NCBI GenBank assembly: GCA_964620595.1
Contig: CAZUHP010000010.1
Location: forward strand, 1 to 64,000
Length of the DNA stretch: 64,000 bases
DNA from: Desulfocarbo sp964620595
Lineage (GTDB): Bacteria > Desulfobacterota > Desulfarculia > Desulfarculales > Desulfarculaceae
Reading direction: 5' to 3'
The first letter of the stretch is position 1; each line of letters starts with the position of its first letter. Below, piece after piece: positions 32,964 through 40,930 of the stretch. Position numbers and translations under genes: made by a program. Under the pieces are notes generated by a model. That model worked only from the letters and a program-made list of their open reading frames with translations, had not been told where the DNA came from and made no database searches.

Positions 32964-33569
32964 ATGAAAAGATGGCTGTGGCTTCCTTTGCTGCTGGTGG
33001 CGCTGGCCGCCGGCGGCTGCGCCACCTCCCAGATGCGGGAGGCCTACAAGAACCACCAGTACCAGGGCGGACCGATCCGGAGCCTGCTGGTGGTGGGCGT
33101 GGCCCAGAAGTACGAAATCCGCAAGGCCTTCGAGCTGCTGTTCAGCCGGGAGCTGGCCAAGGCCGGGTTCAAGGCCATACCCAGCTACAAGGCCCTGCCC
33201 CCGGGACGCAAGCCGGACGCCCGGCTCATCAAGGACACCGCCGCGCGGCTAAAGCTGCAGGCGGTGATGGTGGTGCACTACCGGGGAGTGGAACGGAGGG
33301 ACGAGACCCCAAAGAGCCTGCCTCCTGGCCCGGACTACTCAGCCTTGCCCCGCTATTATCCCAGCGTGTACCATTACGTGAACCGGCCCGGGTACAACAA
33401 GCAGCAGACCTTCGTGCAACTGGAATGCAACCTGTACGAAACCAGTAGCCAGCAACTCATCTGGAGCGGGCATTCCGAGATCCTGAACCCGAAGAACCTC
33501 AACCAGCTCACCCAAGAGCTGGCCGCCCAGGTGACGGCCCAGCTCGAAAAGGACGGCCTGGCCCCCTGA
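32964..33569 (+). CDS. Putative lipoprotein of unknown function (201 aa)
   Basis: A 201-residue exported lipoprotein: signal MKRWLWLPLLLVALAAGGC with lipobox LAAGGC and +1 Cys at residue 19. The rest is a mixed domain, VGVAQKYEIRKAFELLFSRE, LKLQAVMVVHYRGVER and ECNLYETSSQQLIWSGHSE, the latter resembling outer-membrane-anchored or DUF4136-like proteins. It follows kdsC by 31 bp with an AAGGAG site, so it is probably part of the operon. A role in envelope biogenesis is suggested by position only; it is not LptC-like. Confidence 0.7.
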   Translation: MKRWLWLPLLLVALAAGGCATSQMREAYKNHQYQGGPIRSLLVVGVAQKYEIRKAFELLFSRELAKAGFKAIPSYKALPPGRKPDARLIKDTAARLKLQAVMVVHYRGVERRDETPKSLPPGPDYSALPRYYPSVYHYVNRPGYNKQQTFVQLECNLYETSSQQLIWSGHSEILNPKNLNQLTQELAAQVTAQLEKDGLAP

Positions 33570-33621
33570 CCCCCGGCAGGCCCGGCGCACGGGAGCCCCA
33601 GCACACAACGTCAGGCATGGC

Positions 33622-34002
33622 ATGCCCAAGGCAAAACAGGACATAGACCACAACGCCATGGCCGTGGGCCCCACCCGGGGCCAGAAGCAGGTCAAGGGCC
33701 GGCTGTGGGTGGAAAAAGACGGCCGCACCTATCTTTCCTGGGGCAGGGTCATCCTGCTCCAGCGCATCGAGGAGCACGGCTCGGTGTCCGCGGCGGCCAA
33801 GTCCATGAACATGAGCTTTGCCCATGCCTGGAAGCTGGTGGAGGAGATGAACGCGCTCTCTGACCAGCCCCTGGTCCAGAAAAAGGCCGGTGGCCCCGGC
33901 GGCGGCGGGGCCTGGCTCACCCCGGAGGGCAAGAAGGCGGTGACCGACTTCTGGGCCCTGGTGGACCGCTTCCAGAAGTGGATCAGCCACCAGAAGCCTT
34001 GA
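33622..34002 (+). CDS. ModE-like winged-helix transcriptional regulator (single domain)
   Basis: A 126-residue DNA-binding protein with a ModE-type winged helix-turn-helix: GRVILLQRIEEHGSVSAAAKSMNMSFAHAWKLVEEMNAL, where EHGSVSAAAKSMNMS is the classic ModE helix-turn-helix, followed by wing segment GGGGAWLTPEGKKAV. Full-length ModE has a C-terminal molybdate-binding TOBE pair; here it is absent, so molybdate sensing may be indirect. It lies about 900 bp from modA, separated by a minus-strand gene. The palindrome upstream of modA (34856-34891) is a natural candidate target, which is inference. Confidence 0.85.
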   Translation: MPKAKQDIDHNAMAVGPTRGQKQVKGRLWVEKDGRTYLSWGRVILLQRIEEHGSVSAAAKSMNMSFAHAWKLVEEMNALSDQPLVQKKAGGPGGGGAWLTPEGKKAVTDFWALVDRFQKWISHQKP

Positions 34003-34073
34003 GGCGTTTCCTGGGAAAGCCCCCTGGGCGCCGAGCAAGCGCAGGGCCTGGCTGAGCGCCGCTGACTGCCCCA

Positions 34074-34107
34074 CAAAAAAATGGCGCCCTGGCAAAAGCC
34101 AGGGCGC
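34074..34107 (-). terminator. Intrinsic terminator of the gene at 34122-34493
   Basis: GCGCCCTGGC (34084-34093), loop of four, GCCAGGGCGC (34098-34107) form a perfect 10-bp stem. On the minus strand it is followed by a T-run opposite A-run 34075-34081. It ends the minus-strand gene whose stop lies 15 bp before it. Confidence 0.8.
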
Positions 34108-34121
34108 TGGTTCATGGCCGC

Positions 34122-34493
34122 CTATCTTGCCCGGGTGAAATGGGCCACCAGGTGTGCGCCCTTGCTGCAAAAATGGCGATAGGGCTCGGTGCCGGCGAAG
34201 TTGCCGTCGGCGGTCCAGAGGCTGAACTCCCAGCCCGCCGCCGGAGTGGCCTTGCAGGCAAGGGGCTGGCCCACCCGGCACCAGGCATGCTGGCAGCCGG
34301 CCGCGGTACTGCACGGGCCGCACCGGGCTACGCCCATGCCTTCGGTGCCCAGCTTGAAGCGCACCACGATCACGTAGCCGCCGCCCTTTACCATCTCCTT
34401 TTTCTGGTCCGGGTCTCCCCCGGCCCAAGCCTCCCGCGGCAGGGCCAAGGCCAAAAGCAACACCACCCACATCACCAAACTGCCTACTCTCAT
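34122..34493 (-). CDS. Small secreted Cys-rich protein with InlB B-repeat-like segment
   Basis: A 123-residue exported protein. Signal peptide about 1-25 (VGSLVMWVVLLLALALPREAWAG). The second half carries six cysteines and ends CKATPAAGWEFSLWTAD ... GAHLVAHF, which matches the pattern of divergent InlB B-repeats (xATPxxGWxFxxW ... VxAxF). Such domains are usually repeated in surface proteins; a single copy is unusual. It sits alone between the ModE-like gene and modA and has its own terminator. The ATG at 34493 is preceded by a G-rich site. Function unknown. Confidence 0.65.
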   Translation of the reverse strand: MRVGSLVMWVVLLLALALPREAWAGGDPDQKKEMVKGGGYVIVVRFKLGTEGMGVARCGPCSTAAGCQHAWCRVGQPLACKATPAAGWEFSLWTADGNFAGTEPYRHFCSKGAHLVAHFTRAR

Positions 34494-34789
34494 CCTAATC
34501 CCCCCAAGTCAAACGCGAACAGGCTGTGCCTGCCCTGGTGCAGTACGGCGACGGTAAAGACTTAGCCTCCGGCCTGGCAGATCGCCAGAGGGACTGGCTA
34601 GGCAGAGTCCTGGCCAGCCTTCCGGCCGGCCGCAATCCTCCACTGGTCCTGTATATGATTCCCCCCCAGGTCACTCGCAGACCGCCTTTGCCCGTAAAAG
34701 AATGGGCATGAAATGCTCTTACATGATAGCACAAGCGACCGGGGCGGGAGACGGCGGAGCCGGGCGCAGGAGGACCGACATCGCTTTTC

Positions 34790-34818
34790 TTGCGGCGCTA
34801 TATTTTTTGATATATAAT
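34790..34818 (+). promoter_or_regulatory. Sigma-70 promoter of modABC
   Basis: TTGCGG (34790-34795), 17 bp, TATAAT (34813-34818) with an extended AT-rich context. It starts transcription near 34825, so the 34856-34891 palindrome lies about 30 bp downstream. Confidence 0.6.
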
Positions 34819-34855
34819 GCTATCACCCTTGGGCGCCTGCGGGCGCGTTTTTCAA

Positions 34856-34891
34856 GGCAGGCGATATATTTAGATAACAATATCGCCTGCC
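34856..34891 (+). promoter_or_regulatory. 12-bp-arm palindrome in front of modA (ModE-type operator candidate)
   Basis: GGCAGGCGATAT (34856-34867) and ATATCGCCTGCC (34880-34891) are perfect inverted arms around 12 bp. The inner CGATAT/ATATCG halves recall the CGxTATAT half-sites of ModE operators. It lies 28 bp before the modA ATG, downstream of the promoter, where a bound repressor would block transcription. An RNA hairpin role is an alternative. The rest of 34494-34789 shows no gene. Confidence 0.55.
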
Positions 34892-34918
34892 TCATGCCTG
34901 GCTGGGGAGGACGATCAC

Positions 34919-35701
34919 ATGCGGCCGAGAGTCACGGGCTGGTTGCTGCTGTTGGGGGCCTTATTGATCCTGGGGGGGGCGGCCCACACCGCCCGGGCGG
35001 GCGAGCCCCGCCTGCTGGTGTTCGCCGCCGCCTCCACCACCAACGCCCTGAGCGAGCTGGGGGAGCTGTTCGCCAAGGCCAGGGGGGTCAAGGTGCTGAA
35101 TTCATTTGCCTCGTCCTCCACCCTCGCCAAGCAGATAGCCCGGGGCGCCCCGGCCCAGGTGTATGTATCGGCCAACCTCAAGTGGATGGACTACCTGGAA
35201 AAGAAGGGCCTTCTGGTCCCGGGCAGCCGGGTGAACATCGCGGGAAACCGGCTGGTGCTCATCGCCCCGGCCCAAAGCCCCCTGGGCCCGCTGAAGCTGG
35301 GTCCGGGGGTGGACCTGGCCGGGCTGCTGGGCGGGGGGCGCCTGGCCCTGGGCGACCCCAGCCACGTGCCGGCCGGCATGTATGCCCAAAAGGCCCTGCA
35401 AGCCCTGGGCGTGTGGGACAAGTTGCGCGGGCGGCTGGCGGCGGCGGCCAACGTGCGCCTGGCCCTGGCCATGGTGGAGCGGGGCGAGGCACCCCTGGGC
35501 GTGGTCTATGCCACTGACGCGGCCATCAGCCGCAAGGTGAAGGTGGTGGGCCGCTTCCCGGCCGGCTCGCACCCGCCCATCGTGTACCCGGCCGCCCTGG
35601 TGGCGGGCCAGGCGGGGCCGGCCGGCCGGGACTTCCTGGAGTTCCTGCGCTCGCCCCAGGCGGCGGCCGTGTTCCGCAAATACGGGTTCGAGCCCAAATG
35701 A
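34919..35701 (+). CDS. modA: Molybdate ABC transporter substrate-binding protein ModA
   Basis: A 260-residue periplasmic molybdate/tungstate-binding protein. Signal peptide about 1-29 (VTGWLLLLGALLILGGAAHTARA). LLVFAAASTTNALSELGELF carries the oxyanion-binding Ser, VLNSFASSSTLAKQIARGAPAQVYVSANLKWMDYL is the family core, and GDPSHVPAGMYAQKALQALGVW supplies further ligands. A ribosome site GGGGAGGA precedes the ATG. Its stop overlaps the modB start. Expression is likely controlled through the upstream palindrome. Confidence 0.95.
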   Translation: MRPRVTGWLLLLGALLILGGAAHTARAGEPRLLVFAAASTTNALSELGELFAKARGVKVLNSFASSSTLAKQIARGAPAQVYVSANLKWMDYLEKKGLLVPGSRVNIAGNRLVLIAPAQSPLGPLKLGPGVDLAGLLGGGRLALGDPSHVPAGMYAQKALQALGVWDKLRGRLAAAANVRLALAMVERGEAPLGVVYATDAAISRKVKVVGRFPAGSHPPIVYPAALVAGQAGPAGRDFLEFLRSPQAAAVFRKYGFEPK

Positions 35702-36399
35702 TGGAGCTGCTCAGCCTGAGTCCCCTGGAGCGGGAAGCGGTGCGGCTCAGCCTGGAGGTTGCCGGCTGGGCGGTGTTCGGCAGCCTGCCCCTGGGCATCG
35801 CGGTGGCCTGGCTCCTGTCGCGGGTGGAGTTCCCCGGCAAGATCGTGCTCACCGGCCTGCTGCACCTGCCCCTGGTGCTGCCGCCGGTGGTCACCGGCTA
35901 CCTGCTGCTGGTGCTCCTGGGCCGCCGGGGAGTCCTGGGGGCCTGGCTCTACGATCGGCTGGGGATAAGCCTGGCCTTCAACTGGAAGGGTGCCGCCCTG
36001 GCCGCGGCGGTGATGTCCTTTCCCCTTCTGGTGCGTGCCATCCGCCTGTCCCTGGAGAGCATGGACCGCGGCCTGGAGCAGGCGGCCCGCACCCTGGGCG
36101 CCGGGCCCTGGCGGGTGTTCGCCACCGTGACCCTGCCCCTGATCATGCCGGGCATCCTGGCCGGCATGGTGCTGGCCTTTGCCCGCAGCCTGGGCGAGTT
36201 CGGGGCCACCATAACCTTCGTGTCCAACATCCCGGGCGAAACCCGCACCCTGCCCCTGGCCCTGTATTCGCTGGTGCAGACGCCGGGGGGCGAGGCCGGG
36301 GCCCTCAGGCTGTGCGGGCTGGCCATAGCCATCTCGCTGGCCGCCTTGGTGCTGTCGGAGCTTTTCTCGCGCCGCCTGGCCGCGCGGCTGAGAGGATAG
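35698..36399 (+). CDS. modB: Molybdate ABC transporter permease ModB
   Basis: A 233-residue permease with about five or six helices. LPLVLPPVVTGYLLLVLLG (P-loop-proximal helix), MSFPLLVRAIRLSLESMDRGLEQAARTLGAGPWRVF containing the EAA loop that docks ModC, and GFGEFGAT-like LGEFGATITFVSNIPGETRT are ModB signatures. Two ATGs (35698 and 35701) overlap the modA stop; I use the first. modC begins 3 bp after its stop. Confidence 0.95.
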   Translation: MMELLSLSPLEREAVRLSLEVAGWAVFGSLPLGIAVAWLLSRVEFPGKIVLTGLLHLPLVLPPVVTGYLLLVLLGRRGVLGAWLYDRLGISLAFNWKGAALAAAVMSFPLLVRAIRLSLESMDRGLEQAARTLGAGPWRVFATVTLPLIMPGILAGMVLAFARSLGEFGATITFVSNIPGETRTLPLALYSLVQTPGGEAGALRLCGLAIAISLAALVLSELFSRRLAARLRG

Positions 36400-36402
36400 G
36401 CC

Positions 36403-37131
36403 ATGTTGCAGGTGCGGGTGAAAAAGCGCCTCAAGTCGTTCAACCTGGACATCCGTTTCCAAGCCCAGGCCGGCGCCATCACCGCGCTATTCGGCCCCTC
36501 GGGCGCGGGCAAGACCTCGGTGGTCAGCATGATCGCCGGCCTGCTCAGGCCGGACCAGGGCGTCATCAGGCTGGGCGGGGAGACGCTCTTCGACTCGGGG
36601 CGGGGCCTGAACCTGCCGCCGGAGAAGCGGCGCATAGGCTATGTCTTCCAGGAAGGCCGGCTGTTCCCCCACCTCAGCGTGAGGGGCAACCTCTGCTATG
36701 GATTGAGATCAGGGGATCGGAACCAGCGCCGCCAGCGGCTGGAGCAGGTGGTGGAGTTGATGGGCATCGGCCACCTGCTCTCCCGGCGGCCGGCCACCCT
36801 TTCGGGCGGGGAGAAGCAACGGGTGGCCGTGGGCCGGGCCCTTCTGACCAGCCCGCGCCTGCTCCTAATGGACGAGCCCCTGGCCTCCCTGGACCGCGCC
36901 CGCAAGGAGGAGGTCATCCCCTTTCTGGCCCGCCTGCCCCGGGAGCTGGCAATGCCCTTCATCTACGTGAGCCACTCCACCTGGGAGCTGCGCCAACTGG
37001 GCTGCCTGGTCATCCCGATCGTGGAGGGACGCATAGAGCAGGGCCCATCCGCCGGGCAACCTGCCGCCCCCGGACGGCTCCCCAGCAGGGGCCGCCCCGC
37101 CACCCCGGCCCGGACATCCGCCGCGAGCTAG
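36403..37131 (+). CDS. modC: Molybdate ABC transporter ATP-binding protein ModC (TOBE domain absent)
   Basis: A 242-residue ABC ATPase with Walker A GPSGAGKTS, signature LSGGEKQRVAVGRALL, Walker B LLLMDEPLASLD and switch FIYVSHSTWELRQL. Family ModC is about 350 residues with a C-terminal molybdate-binding TOBE domain; this copy stops about 20 residues after the switch region and ends in a Pro/Arg/Gly-rich tail of about 30 residues, so the regulatory domain is missing. It may be a natural short form. The following 77 bp to the convergent activator gene contains a C-tract array. Confidence 0.9.
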   Translation: MLQVRVKKRLKSFNLDIRFQAQAGAITALFGPSGAGKTSVVSMIAGLLRPDQGVIRLGGETLFDSGRGLNLPPEKRRIGYVFQEGRLFPHLSVRGNLCYGLRSGDRNQRRQRLEQVVELMGIGHLLSRRPATLSGGEKQRVAVGRALLTSPRLLLMDEPLASLDRARKEEVIPFLARLPRELAMPFIYVSHSTWELRQLGCLVIPIVEGRIEQGPSAGQPAAPGRLPSRGRPATPARTSAAS

Positions 37132-37174
37132 GGTGCGCGCGGGAAGACATCTTCCGCCCTCGCTCCCGCCGTCC

Positions 37175-37200
37175 CATAGCCCCCCGTTGCCCCCCGCCGG
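37175..37200 (-). repeat. Short G-tract element between modC and the convergent activator gene
   Basis: The minus strand reads GGCGGGGGGCAACGGGGGGC, the same GGGGGGCAACGG core as in the arrays at 3621 and 17573. It again lies between two convergent stops. Confidence 0.55.
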
Positions 37201-37208
37201 TGGCCCGG

Positions 37209-38630
37209 CTATACGCGGCGGGCCTTGGTACGGAAGTTGGGGTGGGTGACGCCCAGCTTGTTGAGGCGGTAGGTCATCTGGCGCTCGCTGAGTCCCAGGA
37301 GCTTGGCGGCCTCCTTTTGCACCCAGTTGCTGCGCCTGAGCGCCGCCTCGATGGCCTGGCGCTCCAGGGCGCGGAGGTTGAGGGTGCGCGAAACCAGGAA
37401 CACCTCGGGCTGGCCCGCGTGGTTTTCAGAGCCCTGGTCCACGTCCTCCTCGGTGGCGGGCAGGCCCAGGTCGCCGGGCCGCACGATCCAACCCTCCAGG
37501 AACAGGGCCGCGCGCTCGATGGCGTTCTTGAGTTCGCGGATGTTGCCCGGCCAGGGATAGGTCACCAGAGCCTGGCGGGCCTCCTCGGAAAGCTGGATGG
37601 GCGGCCGGCCCAGCTCGGCGCACATCTGGCTCAGGAAGCGCTCGGCCAGGGGCAGGATGTCCTCGGGCCGATCCCTGAGGGCCGGGATGTGCAGGGCCGC
37701 CACGTTGAGCCGGTAGTAGAGGTCCTTGCGGAAGCGGCCCTCTTCCACCGCCCGGGCCAAGTCGCGGTTGGTGGCGGCCAGGATGCGCACGTCCACGTGT
37801 ATCTCCCGGGAGCCGCCCAGGCGGTAGATCACCTGGTCCTCTATGGCGCGCAGGAGCTTGGCTTGCAGGGCCGGGCTCATCTCGCCCACCTCGTCCAGGA
37901 ACAAGGTGCCGCCGTGGGCCTGCTGGAAGCGGCCGTCGCGGGTCTTGTGGGCGCCGGTGAAAGCGCCCTTTTCGTGGCCGAACAGCTCGCTCTCCAAGAG
38001 GGTCTCGGAAAGCGCCGCGCAGTTCACCGTGACCAGGGTGGCGTCCCGGCGGGGGCTGTTGGCGTGGATGGCCCCGGCCAAGAGGCTCTTGCCGGTGCCG
38101 GTTTCGCCGGTGAGGAGCACGGTGGTGGTGGTGGGGGCGATGCGCGCCACCTGCTTGAGCAGGCGCACCATGGCCGGGCTCTCGGCGGTGATGCTCTCCA
38201 GGTCGTAGAGGTAGGGCTGCTCGTGGCGCAGGTAATGGAATGCGTGGTGCAGGGTGGCCTTTTCCAGGGCCCGGCTCACGGTGAGCCGCAGGTGCTCCAG
38301 GTTGACCGGCTTCTCCTGGTAATCAAAGGCGCCGCGGCGCATGGCCTCCACCGCCCGGTCCACCGAGCCGGCCTGGCTGGTGACGATGACCGGCGTGGTG
38401 GGTGAGTTGTCCTGCACCCGGCCTATCATGTCCAGGCCCTCCACCCCGGGCAGGTCCAGGTCGGTTATCACCAGTTGGAACACGTGGCGGTTGAGCAGAT
38501 CCAGGGCCTGTCCCCCTTCCCCAACCTCGGTTATGCGGTGGCCGTCCTGGTGGAGGAAGCCACTCATCTGGGCACGATGGGCAGGATCGGGGTCGGCCAC
38601 CAGCAAATGGTTGCTGGAGGGCATCGGCAT
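37209..38630 (-). CDS. Sigma-54-dependent response regulator (NtrC family)
   Basis: A 473-residue cytoplasmic activator. Residues about 8-120 are a receiver (HLLVADPDPAHRAQ, phospho-acceptor in VITDLDLPGVEG, switch Lys in YQEKPVN). Residues about 150-390 are the AAA+ domain with Walker A GETGTGKS, the sigma-54 contact loop ESELFGHEKGAFTGAHK, Walker B TLFLDEVGEM and Arg fingers RFRKDLYYRLNV. The C-terminus has a Fis-type helix-turn-helix (RSNWVQKEAAKLLGLSERQM). ATG at 38630 with GGGAG 7 bp ahead. No kinase is adjacent, so the signal is unknown. A 14-bp palindrome lies 73 bp upstream. Confidence 0.92.
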   Translation of the reverse strand: MPMPSSNHLLVADPDPAHRAQMSGFLHQDGHRITEVGEGGQALDLLNRHVFQLVITDLDLPGVEGLDMIGRVQDNSPTTPVIVTSQAGSVDRAVEAMRRGAFDYQEKPVNLEHLRLTVSRALEKATLHHAFHYLRHEQPYLYDLESITAESPAMVRLLKQVARIAPTTTTVLLTGETGTGKSLLAGAIHANSPRRDATLVTVNCAALSETLLESELFGHEKGAFTGAHKTRDGRFQQAHGGTLFLDEVGEMSPALQAKLLRAIEDQVIYRLGGSREIHVDVRILAATNRDLARAVEEGRFRKDLYYRLNVAALHIPALRDRPEDILPLAERFLSQMCAELGRPPIQLSEEARQALVTYPWPGNIRELKNAIERAALFLEGWIVRPGDLGLPATEEDVDQGSENHAGQPEVFLVSRTLNLRALERQAIEAALRRSNWVQKEAAKLLGLSERQMTYRLNKLGVTHPNFRTKARRV

Positions 38631-38702
38631 TGACTTACTCCCTTGGGCAGGCAACTCGAGAAAAAAATAATTGTCGTAATCAATATCATCTTTTGGCCAG
38701 GT

Positions 38703-38716
38703 TTTCAAATTTGAAA
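38703..38716. promoter_or_regulatory. AT-rich palindrome upstream of the sigma-54 activator gene
   Basis: TTTCAAATTTGAAA is a perfect 14-bp palindrome, extended with AGGT/ACCT-like flanks apart from one extra T. On the minus strand it includes TTGAAA, which could be a -35 (17 bp to a weak TATTGA). A site for autoregulation is plausible. The rest of 38717-38896 has no convincing gene. Confidence 0.45.
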
Positions 38717-38896
38717 CCTAGTCCATGATATACGAAAGTTGCTTACGTTTTCAAAAAAAGGGTCCCCACCCGGGGGACGTCCAGGATTTACTTTTGATAA
38801 CTATAGGTATTTATATGACAAAACCGCCCATGACAAGTTTGGGGCGGCCGCCGGCCAGGCCAGCAAGAAAGGCTGGGGCCCCAGGCGGGGCCCTGC

Positions 38897-40357
38897 CTAC
38901 AACTGGGGACGCTTGGTGTGGTGATCCGTGGCCTGCTGAAAGGCGTGGCCCACGGCCAAGAGCGTCTCCTCGGCAAAGTGGGGGCCGATGATCTGCAGGC
39001 CGATGGGCCGGCCCGCCGAAGAGAAGCCCGCGGGCAGGCTCATGCCGGGCAGGCCGGCCAGGTTCACCGCCAGGGTCAGCACGTCCGAGAGGTACATCTG
39101 CAAGGGGTCGTCCACCTTCTGGCCCAGGTCAAAGGCCGGGGTGGGGGCCACCGGCGAGACGATGGCGTCCACCTGCTCGAAGGCGGCCAGGAAGTCCTGC
39201 TTGATCAGGGTCCGCACCTGGCCGGCCTTGCCGTAATAGGCGTCGTAGTAGCCGGCGGAAAGGGCATAGGTGCCCAGCATGACGCGGCGGATGACCTCCT
39301 CGCCAAAGCCCTGGGAGCGGGTGTCCAGGTACATGTCCATGAGCCCGGCGCCCTCGGCGCGCACCGAGAGTCCGTACTTCACCCCGTCGAAGCGGGCCAG
39401 GTTGGAAGAGCACTCGGCCGGGGCGATGATGTAGTAGACCGGCAGGGCGTACTCGGTGTGGGGCAGGCTCACCTCCCTGGTTTCGGCGCCCTGGTCCTCC
39501 AGCACCGCGATGGCCTGGCGCACGGTCTTTTCCACCTCCGGGTCCATGCCCTCCAGGAAGTACTCCCGGGGCACGCCCAGCTTGAGGCCCTCGACCCCGC
39601 GGTCCAGGGCGGCGGCGTAGTCGGGCACCTGGTGGGGCGCGCTGGTGGAGTCGGCCGGGTCGTGGCCGGCCATGACCTGGAGCACCAGGGCCGCGTCGGC
39701 CACACTGCGGGTCAGGGGCCCGGCCTGGTCCAGGGAGGAGGCAAAGGCGATCATGCCGAAACGGCTGATGCGGCCGTAGGTGGGCTTGAGGCCCACCACC
39801 CCGCAATGGCTGGCCGGCTGGCGGATGGAGCCGCCAGTGTCGGTGCCGATGCTGAACAGGCAGGAGCCCGCGGCAACCGAGGCGGCCGAGCCGCCCGAGG
39901 AGCCGCCCGGGATGGCCTTGAGGTCCCAGGGGTTGTGGCTGGGGCCAAAGGCGCTGTTTTCGGTGGAGGAGCCCATGGCGAACTCGTCCATGTTCTGCTT
40001 GCCCAATATCACCGCGCCGGCGGCCTTCAGCCTGGCCACGGCCGTGGCGTCAAAGGGCGGCACGAAGTTCTCCAGGATGCGGCTGCCCGCGGTGGTGGTC
40101 ACCTCCTGGGTGCAGAACACGTCCTTGATGCCGCAGGGGATGCCGGCCAGGGGCCCGGCGTCTCCCCGGGCCAGGGCCTGGTCCGCGGCCTCGGCCTGGG
40201 CCAGGGCCGCCTCGGGAGTCACCTTGAGATAGGCGTGCACCCGGGGCTCGGTGGCCTGGATGCGGTCCAACAGGGCCTGGGTCAGCTCCCGGGCGGATAT
40301 CTCGCGCCTCTCCAAGAGTTCGCGGGCCTGGTGCAGGGTCAGCTCGTGCAGCTCCAT
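38897..40357 (-). CDS. gatA: Glutamyl-tRNA(Gln)/aspartyl-tRNA(Asn) amidotransferase subunit A
   Basis: A 486-residue amidase subunit that releases ammonia from glutamine or asparagine to convert mischarged Glu-tRNA(Gln) and Asp-tRNA(Asn). The Ser-cisSer-Lys triad is visible: Lys in CGIKDVFCT and the Ser residues in GSSTENSAFG and the amidase signature GGSSGGSAASVAAG. Length is normal. gatC lies 10 bp upstream, forming a gatCA operon; gatB is not in the window. GTG/ATG context near 40357 is clear (MELHELTLHQARELLE). Confidence 0.97.
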   Translation of the reverse strand: MELHELTLHQARELLERREISARELTQALLDRIQATEPRVHAYLKVTPEAALAQAEAADQALARGDAGPLAGIPCGIKDVFCTQEVTTTAGSRILENFVPPFDATAVARLKAAGAVILGKQNMDEFAMGSSTENSAFGPSHNPWDLKAIPGGSSGGSAASVAAGSCLFSIGTDTGGSIRQPASHCGVVGLKPTYGRISRFGMIAFASSLDQAGPLTRSVADAALVLQVMAGHDPADSTSAPHQVPDYAAALDRGVEGLKLGVPREYFLEGMDPEVEKTVRQAIAVLEDQGAETREVSLPHTEYALPVYYIIAPAECSSNLARFDGVKYGLSVRAEGAGLMDMYLDTRSQGFGEEVIRRVMLGTYALSAGYYDAYYGKAGQVRTLIKQDFLAAFEQVDAIVSPVAPTPAFDLGQKVDDPLQMYLSDVLTLAVNLAGLPGMSLPAGFSSAGRPIGLQIIGPHFAEETLLAVGHAFQQATDHHTKRPQL

Positions 40358-40367
40358 GGCGGCCTCC

Positions 40368-40652
40368 CTAGATGACCCGGGGCACGACGAAGCTCTCGCC
40401 GTTGTCCTCGGGCGCGTTGGCCAGGGCGCGCTCCCGCTCCAGGGAGGGCCGCACCACGTCCTCGCGCATGGCGCCGGTGAGGTCCAGGGCGTGGTTGGTG
40501 GGGGGCACGCCGCTGGTGTCCAGGTGGTTCAGCTTGTCCATGGCGGTCAGGATGTCGTTGAGCTGGCCGGTGAGGCGCTGCATCTGCTCCTCGCCCAGCT
40601 TCAGCCGGGCCAGTTGGGCCACGTGGGCCACCTCTTGGCGGGTGATCTTCAT
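40368..40652 (-). CDS. gatC: Glutamyl-tRNA(Gln)/aspartyl-tRNA(Asn) amidotransferase subunit C
   Basis: A 94-residue GatC: MKITRQEVAHVAQLARLKLGEEQ, QLNDILTAMDKLNHLDTSGVPPT and MREDVVRPSL are family signatures. It wraps GatA and GatB together. ATG at 40652 with GGAGAGG upstream; first gene of gatCA. The promoter must lie in 40653-40760, where no clear pair was seen. Confidence 0.95.
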   Translation of the reverse strand: MKITRQEVAHVAQLARLKLGEEQMQRLTGQLNDILTAMDKLNHLDTSGVPPTNHALDLTGAMREDVVRPSLERERALANAPEDNGESFVVPRVI

Positions 40653-40748
40653 GGGCTACCTCTCCCAAAGCCTCGCTAAGCTGGAAAGCTTAGTTCTTAT
40701 CACGCCCCCGGCCGCCAGACAAGGGCGGGCCCGGGCAGCCGGGCAGGA

Positions 40749-40782
40749 TAAAAAGCCCTTGGCCCTGTAGCATACTACAGGG
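40749..40782 (-). terminator. Probable terminator downstream of the deacetylase-family gene
   Basis: CCCTGTAG (40763-40770), loop of four, CTACAGGG (40775-40782): a perfect 8-bp stem. On the minus strand a TTTTT (opposite 40750-40754) follows after 8 bp. It lies 150 bp after the stop of the gene at 40931. Confidence 0.45.
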
Positions 40783-40930
40783 GGCAGGGTTTGAAACGAA
40801 AGGCAGGGGCCGCAGCCGGCGTGGAGACGACCGCGAGATTCTGGGCCCAGCCCTGGCCGAGTAAAAAGCGAGGGCGGGCGCGGCCGCGCCTGCCCTTTGC
40901 CTGGTCCTTGTCCGGCCTGCCGGCCGGGGG

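Noticed and set aside
34780..34918. Molybdenum-cofactor riboswitch in the modA leader
   Set aside because: Only a single simple inverted repeat is visible; the multi-stem structure of that riboswitch was not seen.
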